Shown here: positions 31,203-41,649 of the stretch, in pieces | Layout: each line of letters begins with the position of its first letter | Position numbering within the stretch: position 1 is the stretch's first letter | Assembly: GCA_032622095.1 (NCBI GenBank) | Contig: CP136065.1 | Location: forward strand, 213,570,151-213,634,150 | DNA length: 64,000 nucleotides | Direction of reading: 5' to 3' | Origin: Siphonodentalium dalli | Lineage: Eukaryota; Mollusca; Scaphopoda; Gadilida; Siphonodentaliidae | Notes under the pieces: model-generated | What the model was told of the DNA's origin: nothing | Database searches by the model: none | The model's input: only the letters and a program-made list of their open reading frames with translations | Translations under genes and position numbers: made by a program

Positions 31203-31211
31203 TCTTCTTCT

Positions 31212-32335
31212 TCTATACTATATATTTTGAGACTTCGTATATGTGTGTGTGTGTGTGTACTTCATAGAATCCAAAACGCGTGTACATATTGAGCTCAAAC
31301 TTCCTATGTAAGTGTCAAATCCCACCGACACGACCGTGGTCGCGGTTTAGAGAAGCTCAGAGCACCCGTTCTCCAATCTAAAATCACCGCAAAGGCACGG
31401 CGTGGGTTAATCAAGTGATTATTTAATGAGCGTTTGTTTTTGACGCATCTCTATAAAGAGCGTCTGTTTGCCATTCAACGTTATTTGCATCTGCAGAGAG
31501 ATATACGGAACATACATTAAATTTAAAAAACATTTGTTTCTGACCAACCCTGCGAGCACGGATGGCGCGCTTTGTTTTTACAGTATATAGTTATATACCG
31601 AAATCATCCCAGATAATCACGAATATAGCATCAGATTTCTCCCCAGATATACCGTTATAAAGCTACTGGAATCTGCCAATCTACGGGAAATTCCAGGGAA
31701 TGCCGATTGAGCTCAAACTTGCTACCCACGGGAAGTGTCATATATATGAGTGTGTCCTTTATAGACTCGAACCGATTGAGCTCAAACTTGCTAAATAAGA
31801 AAATAGCCCCCAAGCCGTAAATATCAACAACAACGATATTACTAAATACACGTTTTCGGCAATGTGAGAGTTTTCGGGGAGCCGTGATGCCAACAACAAC
31901 GACCCGAAGCCCTGAATGCCAACAACAGATTCAATGCAATGTTTTATCTATTATGCAGAGAGATTTCACGACATTACGACGGGTACGGCAGACTCAAAAT
32001 ATTATGCAGACAGATTTCCCGACGGGAAGCGTTTGTTTTAAATTCAATGCAATGTTATCGTAGAGAGATTTCACGAAACAAAGAATGCGTTGTCTGTCGT
32101 TCCTAGGAAGGGGGGATTTCTACGGGTAAATTTTTCCGCCAGAAACAAAACAATTAATTAAAACAATTTACAATTTAATTAAAACAATTTAAAATTAAAA
32201 CAAATTAACAATAAAAAAAAAATTCAGAAACAAAATATATTAAATTTAAAAAACCTTAAATTCATATTCAAAAATGTCATGTTTCTGAAACAAAGCCATG
32301 GGACGAATGCCGCCAGTGGCGGGCTAACCTGCTAG
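31212..32335 (+). mobile_element. Second Helitron-like family member (1.12 kb)
   Basis: Begins TCTATACTATATATTTTGAG and ends with a GC hairpin (CCGCCAGTGGCGG), then GCTAACCTG and CTAG at 32332-32335, again followed by T. A (GT)n run sits 30 bp inside, at the same place as in copy 1. The interior contains ATTGAGCTCAAACTTGCTA modules unlike those of copy 1. Start is approximate within the TTC-rich junction at 31203-31212. No coding region. Confidence 0.7.
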
Positions 32336-33081
32336 TCTATTATATATTTTGGAAGATCTGTCTGTGTGTCTGTGTGTGTGTCTGTGTGTTCGCGATGGAC
32401 TCGAAAACGGCCGAACCGATTTCGATGAAACTTGGTATGTGGGTGTATTTTCGGCCGGGAACTGGCATAGGCCTATTAATTTGCCCGTGCGACGTGACCT
32501 TGACCTTGAAATCGGGTAATTTCAAGGTCAAACGCCCGAATATCACGGGATTTCGATGAAACTTGGTATGTGGTGGTATCTTCGGTCGGAGAGTGGCATA
32601 AACCTATTAATTTGCCCGTGCGACGTGACCTTGACCTTGAAATCGGGTCATTTCAAGGTCAAACACTCGAATATCACGGGATTTCGATGAAACTTGGTAT
32701 GTGGGGCTACATTCGTATGGGGAGTCTCATAAGCATATTCGTTTGCCCGTGCGACGTGACCTTGACCTTGAAATCGGGTCAATTCAGGGTCAAATCGCCA
32801 ATTTTGATGGGATTTGGACGAAATTTGATACATGAGGGTACTTTTGTCAACTGAGTGTTTTGGACGGGTCGAGTCGTGATCCCGACCTGACCTTGACCTT
32901 CAAAATGATCAATTCAAGGTCAAATCGGGTAAAACCGGATGGATTTCGACGGGCACGTTTGTCGGGTACTTTTGTCCGGGCAGAGTTTTGGACTGATCTA
33001 ATCGTGACCCCCCACTTGACCTTGACCTTCAAAATGGACAATTCAAGGTCAAAGCCCGGACGAAGTCGGGTCACCTTCTAG
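32336..33081 (+). mobile_element. Helitron-like element, copy 2 (746 bp)
   Basis: Starts at the T right after the CTAG of the preceding element (TCTATTATATATTTTGGAAG) and ends CTAG at 33078-33081. Five internal ~122-bp modules, one more than copy 1. Differs from copy 3 by roughly a dozen substitutions and a microsatellite length change, counted by eye. Confidence 0.85.
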
Positions 33082-33818
33082 TCTATTATATATTTTGGAA
33101 GATCTGTCTGTGTGTGTGTCTGTGTGTTCGCGATGGACTCGAAAACGGCCGAACCAATTTCGATGAAACTTGGTATGTGGGTGTATTTTCGGCCGGGAAC
33201 TGGCATAGGCCTATTAATTTGCCCGTGCGACGTGACCTTGACCTTGAAATCGGGTAATTTCAATGTCAAACGCCCGAATATCACGGGATTTCGATGAAAC
33301 TTGGTATGTGGTGGTATCTTCGGTCGGAGAGTGGCATAAACCTATTAATTTGCCCGTGCGACGTGACATTGACCTTGAAATCGGGTCATTTCAAGGTCAA
33401 ACGCTTGAATATCACGGGATTTCGATGAAACTTGGTATGTGGGGCTACATTCGTATGTGGAGTCTCATAAGCATATTCGTTTGCCCGTGCGACGTGACCT
33501 TGACCTTGAAATCGGGTCAATTCAAGGTCAAATCGCCAATTTTGATGGGATTTCGACGAAATTTGATACATGGGGGTACTTTTGTCAACTGAGTGTTTTG
33601 GACGGGTCGAGTCGTGACCCCGACCTGACCTTGACCTTCAAAATGATCAATTCAAGGTCAAATCGGGTAAAACCGGATGGATTTCGACGGGCACGTTTGT
33701 CGGGTACTTTTGTCCGGGCAAATTTTTGGACTGATCTAATCGTGACCCCCACTTGACCTTGACCTTCAAAATGGACAATTCAAGGTCAAAGCCCGGACGA
33801 AGTCGGGTCACCTTCTAG
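33082..33818 (+). mobile_element. Helitron-like element, copy 3 (737 bp)
   Basis: Head-to-tail with copy 2: the junction is ...CACCTTCTAG then TCTATTATATATTTTGG with no base between. Ends CTAG at 33815-33818 followed by T. Five internal modules. The short frames with the recurring peptide DFKVKVTSH or GNFKVKR on either strand are products of the modules, not genes. Confidence 0.85.
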
Positions 33819-33829
33819 TTCTATATATA

Positions 33830-34736
33830 GAGGTTATCAGAAGTTGGATCAGTTGCACAATGGCCAACAATAACCCAAATTCAACTTGAAAGAACAAGAA
33901 ACTGCGCTATTGGAAAAATAAAATTTAATCAGGATTCCATCTACTGATACAACAAAATAAGAATAACTATGCAGAACTCAGCTGAAAATAATCAATAAAA
34001 TGAAAGCACACTTGACCATATGTGACATGGAAATAAAGATATAATAAATAATGGAATAAAATAGACTTTTGATAACATAAAACATAACATCTTAACATAT
34101 AAATTGAAGGCCAGCCGGGCCAGCTTGAACAAGTTCAAATTGTTTTCCAAGTTAATGTGGATCAGCTTGTAATGTTAATCACAGTAACAAAGATTTTATC
34201 GTCACTGATATCGTGAGCAAAAAAGAAGCGAGATTGGGCTATCCATCCATGTTATTCCCAATTATTACGAAGCCTATTACTTCAGACAGTGGATATCAGC
34301 CTGCCATTACACGCTATAACATGTTTCCTCAGTTCTGGTTTCTGAGATGCCCCAAGAAGAGTCATGCGGGTATATCATGGTTATTTTTGGTATTAGCATT
34401 ATTCTTCAAACTGGGATGAACTGGGATGAACAGTTGTATTTCCGCATGTTTTGATAAACAATTTGGTTCAAGCAATATATCACATAGCAAATATCAAAAT
34501 ATCAAATAATCTGAAATGTGTTGTACCATGTAGTCTGTAGAATACTCAAATGTGATTATGTGACTAGATCATGTGACTATATATTATGAAAATGAATGTT
34601 AATAAAAACTTTGGCACTGCCTATCCCTAGAAATGTGATTATGTTGACACATTTCTTGATTAATGACACTTATATGATAATAGTATCGTTATCTTCATTA
34701 TGCACTGTTCTATTAATATCTCGCGCAATAAACTAT
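33830..34736. other. Stretch with no recognised gene
   Basis: AT-rich. The plus frame at 34213-34419 lacks an ATG and family resemblance. Confidence 0.5.
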
Positions 34737-34925
34737 TTAGGGGGTGGGTTTTCAAAACTGACCGGAAAACAATTCCTGAAACGGAAAAAAAGGTGGGTGT
34801 CCAAAATTGCCTGAAAAAAAGGCCGGAAACGGAAGAAATTGGGTGGGTGGGTGATCCGAGGCCGGAAAAAATTAAAATGATTATACGTGCCTGGAAATAT
34901 TTTCCGACCCCCCCCCCCCCTGTTC
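34737..34925 (+). repeat. Repeat ending in poly-C, related to 4385-4550
   Basis: GGGGTGGGTTTTCAAAACTG ... GGTGGGTGTCCAAAATTGCC ... ATTATACGTGCCTGGAA ... TTTTCCGACCC and a 13-C run (34908-34920). Same order as 4385-4550, strongly diverged. Confidence 0.65.
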
Positions 34926-34929
34926 ATTG

Positions 34930-35840
34930 AAAATATTTTTTTAGTTTGAACTCTGTTGCATTCTGGGAGCCATAACTATGCAGATTATTATTATTTAAAC
35001 AAAGATTTAAATAGTTTGCAAGTGAATGCGTGTAACTGTTAAGGACATTGTTGTTTTATTGTCGGGATCATAGTTTGCGTTAGCTTATAAAAAATACGCA
35101 GAGAAACTTGATATGAGAATATGTTGGAGACCTTTATTCAAAATTAATCACATTGATCACCATGTGTTAATATGTTGTTTACTAGAATTATGATATGTGT
35201 ACATCCAAGTCTAGCAAGGGAAGCTTCGCTCACTAGGAAATATTTTTTACCCAAGAAGTGGGGACAGAATATGTTGCTATTTTACTAATTTTAGAATAGT
35301 ATGTACACTTGTCAGATATGATATAGTAATGTATATATGTTTACGAATAAAAATATATTTTGTCAAACATTATCAAGTGAAATATGTGTTAAACTAGTTT
35401 CTCTCGGGTTTGTTTAAAGGGGATAAATAAACGACAACGTCCCTTTAAGGATGGCCTATCTCTTTAGAACCACAAGACACCACCACCAACAACAACATAA
35501 TTGTTATAAATTACGATTTAAAAACTACAAATTGCTATTTAAAACAAAATAAATGCTGATCAAACTTAAGATGTGGTATACTATTTGTCTATAAAACCGT
35601 AATAAAGTGGTCTATTTCGATCATAATTCGCAGTAAATCTCTTTGCCGTGAATGAGGTTGCTAACAATATAGAGTTATCCTTCTTGGTACGCTCCGAACG
35701 TTTTCCCCACAGATCCCTGTTAGCCCATAACACTGTCCCACGATTGTCACAAGAAATTCTAAATAAATTGATATTAATTGATAGAAGCTCTTCCGGACTT
35801 ATGTTCTCGATTCATATATATTATTTTATACCCCGGAATT
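34930..35840. other. Stretch with no recognised gene
   Basis: AT-rich; a small inverted pair AAAGGGGATAAATAAACG / CGTCCCTTTAAG near 35417-35450 may be a MITE end. Nothing else recognised. Confidence 0.4.
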
Positions 35841-35844
35841 TACA

Positions 35845-36229
35845 TAAAACGTGCCGAGAAGAGATAGACCATCTTTAACTATCTATATACAACGTACTGG
35901 GAAGAGATATGCCATCTTTAACTATATATATATATATATAAAACGTGCTGGGAAGCGATAGACCATCTTTAACTATCTATATACAACGTGCTGGGAAGAT
36001 ATATACCATCTTTAACTATCTATATACAACGTGCTGGGAAGAGATATGCCATGTTTAACTATCTATATAATATACAACGTGCTGGGAAGAGATATGAAAT
36101 CTTTAACTATCTATATACAACGTGCTGGGAAGAGATATGCCATCGTTAACTATCTATATACAACGTACTGGGAAGAGATAATTTATGCCATCGCTAACTA
36201 TCTATATTCAACGTGCTGGGAAGAGATCA
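35845..36229 (+). repeat. 43-bp satellite, left block
   Basis: About nine copies of a unit AACTATCTATATACAACGTG + CTGGGAAGAGATATGCCATC + TTT. Continues in the same orientation at 37029-37595. Confidence 0.95.
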
Positions 36230-37028
36230 GTCTGAGTAAACTCATACCTAAATATTCATTACAACATTGAATATTAGGTCTGACGGATAACATCGCTATC
36301 TCATTTCCAAGTCCTCGGGATTCCGTAATCTGATTGATTGCGTAAATTATTTTCCGTCCAATGAAACCGTATGGGTTAATAAACAAGTGTTAGTGGGCGG
36401 AGTCTCCCATAATGTCACCTCTAAATATAGTAACAGAGCGGCGCTTGCAAATACAACAGAGCCAGAAAAAATGGCTTCGAAATTATATATTCGGTACGAT
36501 TCCGATTAAGTTGAAGGATGTGCTGGACCTGATAGATAGGCATGCGTATGGTACCAACTTGGCCTCCCATAAATATAAATAGAACTCACTCATGTCCGTG
36601 TATTTGATTTACTTTATTGTAACGTGGTTTGCAAATCAAATTATTTGTCGTAAAAAAGTCATCTGAAAGTTAAACACCGAGGAAATGACTTAATTTTATG
36701 CTTTTAAATAGTTCTAAAGCATCATTTTTGATGACGACCTTATTTTTTGCTCTCGGATGCAGCTTTCCCGTTGATGCAGCGAGTTCATCTCCCGAAAAAG
36801 AATAGTCGCACACACGACAAATATTATCTTCTGTCAGTTTATGTCGCGACACAGGCCTTGTTATTGCGAAGCACAACAAATAACACGTGGGTACACCTGT
36901 CAATCATCGATGTATTTTTAAAAATCCGTGACGTCATTTTGGGGAAGCTCTTCGCTGAATAGAAATGGTTTTGGCCACAATAGCTCCAGACTCTATATTT
37001 CAAATATAGAGTCAACGTTCACCCAGAC
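36230..37028. other. Unique island inside the 43-bp satellite
   Basis: About 800 bp of non-satellite sequence, locally less AT-rich. It contains a possible minus-strand exon (36670-36903), a short plus-strand ATG frame (MASKLYIRYDSD at ~36472) and a hairpin GACTCTATATTT/AAATATAGAGTC at 36989-37013, just before the satellite resumes. Confidence 0.6.
36670..36900 (-). CDS. Possible coding exon with a CxxC motif
   Basis: The minus strand is open for about 77 codons between stops, without an ATG. It reads RHKLTEDNICRVCDYSFSGD, then a basic stretch (LHPRAKNKVVIKNDALELFK). The ICRVC...F pattern resembles the first half of a zinc finger or of transposon-linked Cys-rich domains, but the second metal pair is not in this exon. 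A possible donor CTCGGTGTTT lies before the stop. Family not recognised; could be a chance frame. Confidence 0.3.
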   Translation of the reverse strand, partial: TGVPTCYLLCFAITRPVSRHKLTEDNICRVCDYSFSGDELAASTGKLHPRAKNKVVIKNDALELFKSIKLSHFLGV

Positions 37029-37595
37029 TGGGAAGAGATAGACCACCTTTAACTATCTATATAATATACAACGTGCTGGGAAGAGATATGCCATCTTTAA
37101 CTATCTATATACAACGTGATGGGAAGAGATATGCCATCTTTAACTATCTATATACAACGTTCTGGGAAGAGATATGCCATCTTTAACTATCTATAAACAA
37201 CATGATGGGAAGAGATAGATCACCTTTAACTATCTATATAATATACAACGTGCTGGGAAGAGATATGCCATCTTTAACTATCTATATACAACGTGATGGG
37301 AAGAGATATGCCATCTTTAACTATCTATATACAACGTGCTGGGAAGAGATATGCCATTTTTAACTATCTATATACAACGTGCTGGGAAGAGATTTGCCAT
37401 CTTTAACTATCTATATACAGCGTGCTGGACTATATACAACATGCTGGGAAGAGATATGCCATCTTTAACTATCTATATACAACGTGCCGAGAAGAGATAT
37501 GCCATCTGACTATCTATATACAACGTGCTGGAAGAGATAGGCGGTCTTTAACTATCTATATAAAACCTGCTTGGAAGAGATATGCCATATTTCAT
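37029..37595 (+). repeat. 43-bp satellite, right block
   Basis: About thirteen copies of the same unit as 35845-36229, some carrying ATATAATATACAACG or GATGGGAAG variants. The 137-codon plus frame from 37422 reads two or three units and then unrelated sequence. Confidence 0.95.
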
Positions 37596-37599
37596 GCTT

Positions 37600-38618
37600 T
37601 CAATGAGTTTCCTACCAATTTTCTATTCTTCGGTTTCACTTCATTTGTACGTACATGTTGCACTTCGAAGTGTCTATATTTGGATGCTTATACGGTTGCT
37701 ATTTCAACGGGGTCATATATCTCCTTTATGATCTGTCAGCGGGGCACAATATATTCTGAAATAAAATCAAGTCCATTAGTCAGTCATTTAATCCCCTCTA
37801 CCAAATTCACAATTTTCTCGACGCTTAACGCTTGAATATATATATACCACACCAACCGGAATTCTTCTAGTATATGTGTGTGTCGTTCCGCATTCTACGT
37901 ATAATATGTTCCGTTTAAATGAATCGGGCAATCCGCGAGTTTACTTTTTCTATGCAAACACGATACAAAAGGTAAGCGCCTCGCTTCCACATTTGGAAGT
38001 AAATATAGGTATGACTATCGATTTTCTCAATCTGCATAACGTGGGATGAAAGCATCAGAAAGGTCTACATGTAAATTTAACTACGCTGATTTGTAGTCGA
38101 CGTGTACCGTACATAGAACGTATACTACCAACACCAGGTTAGTTTACATCGACACAAATACTTATTAACTATGTTCATATTACTCCAGTATGACAATGTT
38201 TTGCACCATATTCCCTTCTCCAACCAGGCTGCTCTCCAACAATAACTTATCTAAATAGTTATTTGGTACACTTTAATAACTTGTCCATCTTTAATTTCTT
38301 ATGAGCTAACAATCTTAACTGGTCAGGCACACACTGACGTCAACAGTGTCAAATATTATAGTTAATACTTGAGTATTGATATTGCCGTTTTGTGAGTTCG
38401 ATACAAGAAGCTAAAGAAGGATAATCCAAAAATCGTATCACAAAATATGAATCGAAATAAGTGTTTCACTAAATATCGGTACAATGTTGGTTTTTGTGGT
38501 GAAATTATGTGTTCACATTATAATTAAGGAAATCAGTTAACATTCAATTTGTCTTAATATTGTTATGAATGAGTGATTTTGTCGTCATTTTAGTACAAGT
38601 TAGAAAGGCATAGGTGTA
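37600..38618. other. Stretch with no recognised gene
   Basis: No repeat boundary, RNA gene or coding frame recognised. Confidence 0.45.
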
Positions 38619-38624
38619 TATTAA

Positions 38625-39007
38625 CCCTTTACCCAACAGAACGGCCCTGTGCCAATGCATTCTCTTATATATGCGAGTCGACCATAGGTCGCCTCGCATA
38701 TATAAGAGAATGCATTGGCTTAACACATATTAAAAATGATAAAATTGTCAAAGAATGTAGAAAAATATTATACAAATTGTTTTTTTTAGGCCAATGCATT
38801 CTCTTATATATGCGAGGCGACCTATGGTAGACTCGCATATATAAGAGAATGCATTGGCACAGGGCATAACTGTAACCATCACAATGTGGTCAATGAACCG
38901 GTTCCAATGATATCCATATTTGTATGGTGTTATTGAGACAGACCGAAGATATTTTAGGCTGTTGAAGCTTTATTTGGGCGTTTTTGGCCGGTTTATTGGG
39001 TAAAGGG
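38625..39007. mobile_element. piggyBac-like MITE with two nested hairpins (383 bp)
   Basis: TTAA on both sides (38621-38624, 39008-39011) and ends CCCTTTACCCAA / TTGGGTAAAGGG. TTAA duplication plus CCC...GGG ends is the piggyBac signature. Inside sit two hairpins (38651-38719 and 38790-38858), each an inverted pair of CCAATGCATTCTCTTATATA. The second hairpin is the reverse complement of the first. Confidence 0.85.
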
Positions 39008-39044
39008 TTAAGAAACAAATGTTATCTGGAGACTCTTCATTTGC

Positions 39045-39561
39045 TGTAGATCATGTCACGAATCTTTAGTCTGGCTAACGCCCGTAGAGATCATATCGCA
39101 CCAGTACAAAACCTGGGAAATTTTTGACAGGGAACCTTATAAAGTAGAAAAATAACGTGGGGAATATATTTCTTAGTTATTATCTGTTCCTTAATTAATA
39201 ATGTACTCCACGGTAGGTGAAGGTCCCAACTGGATATATCACGATTTGAGTGAATTTGTGGGCGATTTTGCTTTGCGTCGCTTACAATAATGGAATATCT
39301 TCTGGGTAATTAATTCGATGCTTATTGCGATATCGACTCACAAAAGTAAGAAAATCATGAAATTTTGAGTTGGGACATTCACCTAGAGTGAAGTAATTTA
39401 TTAAGTAAGAGATTACAACTAAGAAATATATTCCCCACGTAATATTTTTTCGACTTTATAAGGTTCCCTGTCAAAACTTCAAAGAGTTCCAAGGTTTTGT
39501 ACTGGTGGAATATGATCTCTACGGGCGTTAGCAAAAGTAGAGATTCATGGCATGATCTACA
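39045..39561. mobile_element. Palindromic MITE, 517 bp, TTTGC duplication
   Basis: Left arm starts TGTAGATCATGTCACGAATC and includes CTAACGCCCGTAGAGATCAT and GTACAAAACCT; the right arm is its inverse, ending ATGGCATGATCTACA. TTTGC flanks both ends (39040-39044 and 39562-39566). Arms about 235 bp. Confidence 0.85.
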
Positions 39562-39724
39562 TTTGCTGTACTATTGTTATGAGATGAATTTGGCTGAACA
39601 CTTGGGTGCGCGATCCCACAATTCCCACAAACACATGGAAATAGTGTATATGGAACTGTCATAATCAAATACATGTATATAATTATAATAGTTAAAAACA
39701 ATATTTTTTTGAAATGCCGCTTCA

Positions 39725-39935
39725 GTTGTCAAAAATAATGCTAACCACAGTCAACTATAGAATAAAATTGCCCAAAACCTTTTATTTATCGACAATTTGT
39801 GCAACGAAATTTTGCCGGTTTGTCAAATATCTGACACAAAAAAGCTTGATTTTAGAGTTATCCATCTTCATCCGCAATTTTGTCGGAAACCTTCTTCTCG
39901 TCGACTGTTTACTGGGCCACCTAAAATTATCGGTA
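39725..39935 (+). repeat. Dispersed repeat, copy 2 (partner at 13996)
   Basis: Same order of blocks as 13996-14240, including TTGATTTTAGAGTTATCCAT and CATCCGCAATTTTGTC. The 92-codon frame here begins without a recognised gene context; a very old shared coding fragment is possible but unproven. Confidence 0.7.
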
Positions 39936-39979
39936 AACGTACATTTTATCACAATTGGATATCAAGCAGGTCATGACCA

Positions 39980-40915
39980 AGCCTTGATATAGTGTGTCTG
40001 TCATTTGCAGAATGAGGTCCCACAAGCTGTGTCACCCAGCGTTGCTCGGGTGAACCATATGTACCAATTATTAGTGACACTTCAAGTCATTTAAAACAAT
40101 TATTATTCATGTGGGATAAACAACACACTGTCCAAATAAAGTTACAGATATATTTTAAGTTGATAATAAACGCTCTTTATTGTTAATTATTATTATAAAT
40201 CGTTTGAGGTCAACAGAACCTACCCCGTGAAATTTCCCACGCCATTTCACTTTTGAGCACAAATGTTCCCACATATATTTTGGACTGATAGTACATCCTC
40301 TTTATTGATAATATAATGTATTAGTCCCCATTTAAGTCTTATGATGTCTAAGGCGCCTATCCCATGACATTCCCCTGGTCGACTGACCCATCTGTAGCAA
40401 TTCTCGTACATATATTCTTAGCTTATAAGGACGCTCTTTATTGCTCATATTTGCCGCTTTAAGTCATCTGAGGTCAACGGCATCTATCTCGTGACATTAT
40501 ATGGGTCAATTTATCCCCGCGTTTCAATGCTCAGCAACCAGGTTGCACCCATTTTGGGTATATAATTAATTATTTTGTTAAATTAGTTATTAATGCCCTT
40601 TTAAGATATCTGAGGTCAACAGAACCTATCTAATAACATTCCTCGGGTCAAATTACCCATACATACATTACCCACGTACAAATATTCAGTTCCGAGGGTA
40701 CAACCGTTCGGTCGCCTCTAGTCAGAATATATATATAACATGATTAGTGCCCTGTTTAGACATTTAGGGTGAGCGGGACCTATCTAATGGGTCAATTTAC
40801 CACTATATGCAAATGGTCAGCTCCGACGCCCCAGCCATTTTGTCGCCTAAGCGGACAAACAAACACACAAAGAGACGTACGAACAAACATACATACAATG
40901 TTTTTTATTAGTATA
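39980..40915. repeat. Degenerate ~130-160-bp tandem repeat, ACC-GGTCAACAG type
   Basis: Starts with a fragment of the GTGATGCTAGCC MITE family (ATTTGCAGAATGAGGTCCCA). Five or six modules follow with CTCTTTATTGNTNATATT, AAGTCATCTGAGGTCAACAG, ACCTATCTCGTGACATT and GGGTCAATTTACCCA. The right end (GTCGCCTAAGCGGACAAACA, CAAACA-rich, TATTAGTATAG) looks like the tail of a dispersed element. Confidence 0.6.
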
Positions 40916-41009
40916 GATTGCTTGGTTCGTATATAAATGAATTGCCATCGAATCACTCTCCCAAAGGTCATCACTTTCTCAACCAACATCATAGTACCAA
41001 TATAACCAA

Positions 41010-41534
41010 CTGAGATCATAGCATGCTATCAGGGCCATGTAACTAGTGACTGAGATCAGAGCATGCTATCAGGGCCATGTACATGTAACTAGTGTTTGAG
41101 ATCAGAGCATCCTAGCAGGGCCATTTAACAAGTGTTTGAGATCAGAGCATGCTACCAGGCCATTTAACTAGCGTTTGAGATCAGAGCATGCTACCAGGGT
41201 CATTTAACTAGCCTTTGAGATCAGAGCATGCCATCATGGCCATTTAACTAGCGTTTGAGATCAGAGCATGCTACCAGGCCATTTAACTAGCGTTTGAGAA
41301 CAGAGCATGCTACCAGGGCCATTTAACTAGCGTTTGAGATCAGAGCATGCTATCAGGGCCATTTAACAAGTGTTTGAGATCAGAGCATGCTACCAGGCCA
41401 TTTAACTAGCGTTTGAGATCAGAGCATGCTACCAGGGCCATTTAACTAGCGTTTGAGATCAGAGCATGCCATCGTGGCCATTTAACTAGCGTTTGAGATC
41501 AGAGCATGCTATCAGGGCCATTTAACTAGCGTTT
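41010..41534 (+). repeat. 40-bp minisatellite, about 13 copies
   Basis: Unit GCGTTTGAGATCAGAGCATG + CTACCAGGGCCATTTAACTA. Length is mostly 40, with 39-bp variants lacking one G of the GGG. Confidence 0.97.
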
Positions 41535-41649
41535 GCTCTTGGTCAACGTCCCGTCCAACAGCTTGTCGATTTCGTCACAACAACGAACACAGTCTGTTTC
41601 GTTGGATATGCTGACGTTACCCCTTCCATGACGGGAGCTACGCTGGTGC

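Noticed and set aside
30417-33756. Many 60-131-codon frames with DFKVKVTSH or KLGMWGY repeats
   Set aside because: Products of the ~122-bp modules of the Helitron-like elements.
41010-41534. CRISPR-like array
   Set aside because: Direct tandem 40-bp repeat without variable spacers, in an animal genome.
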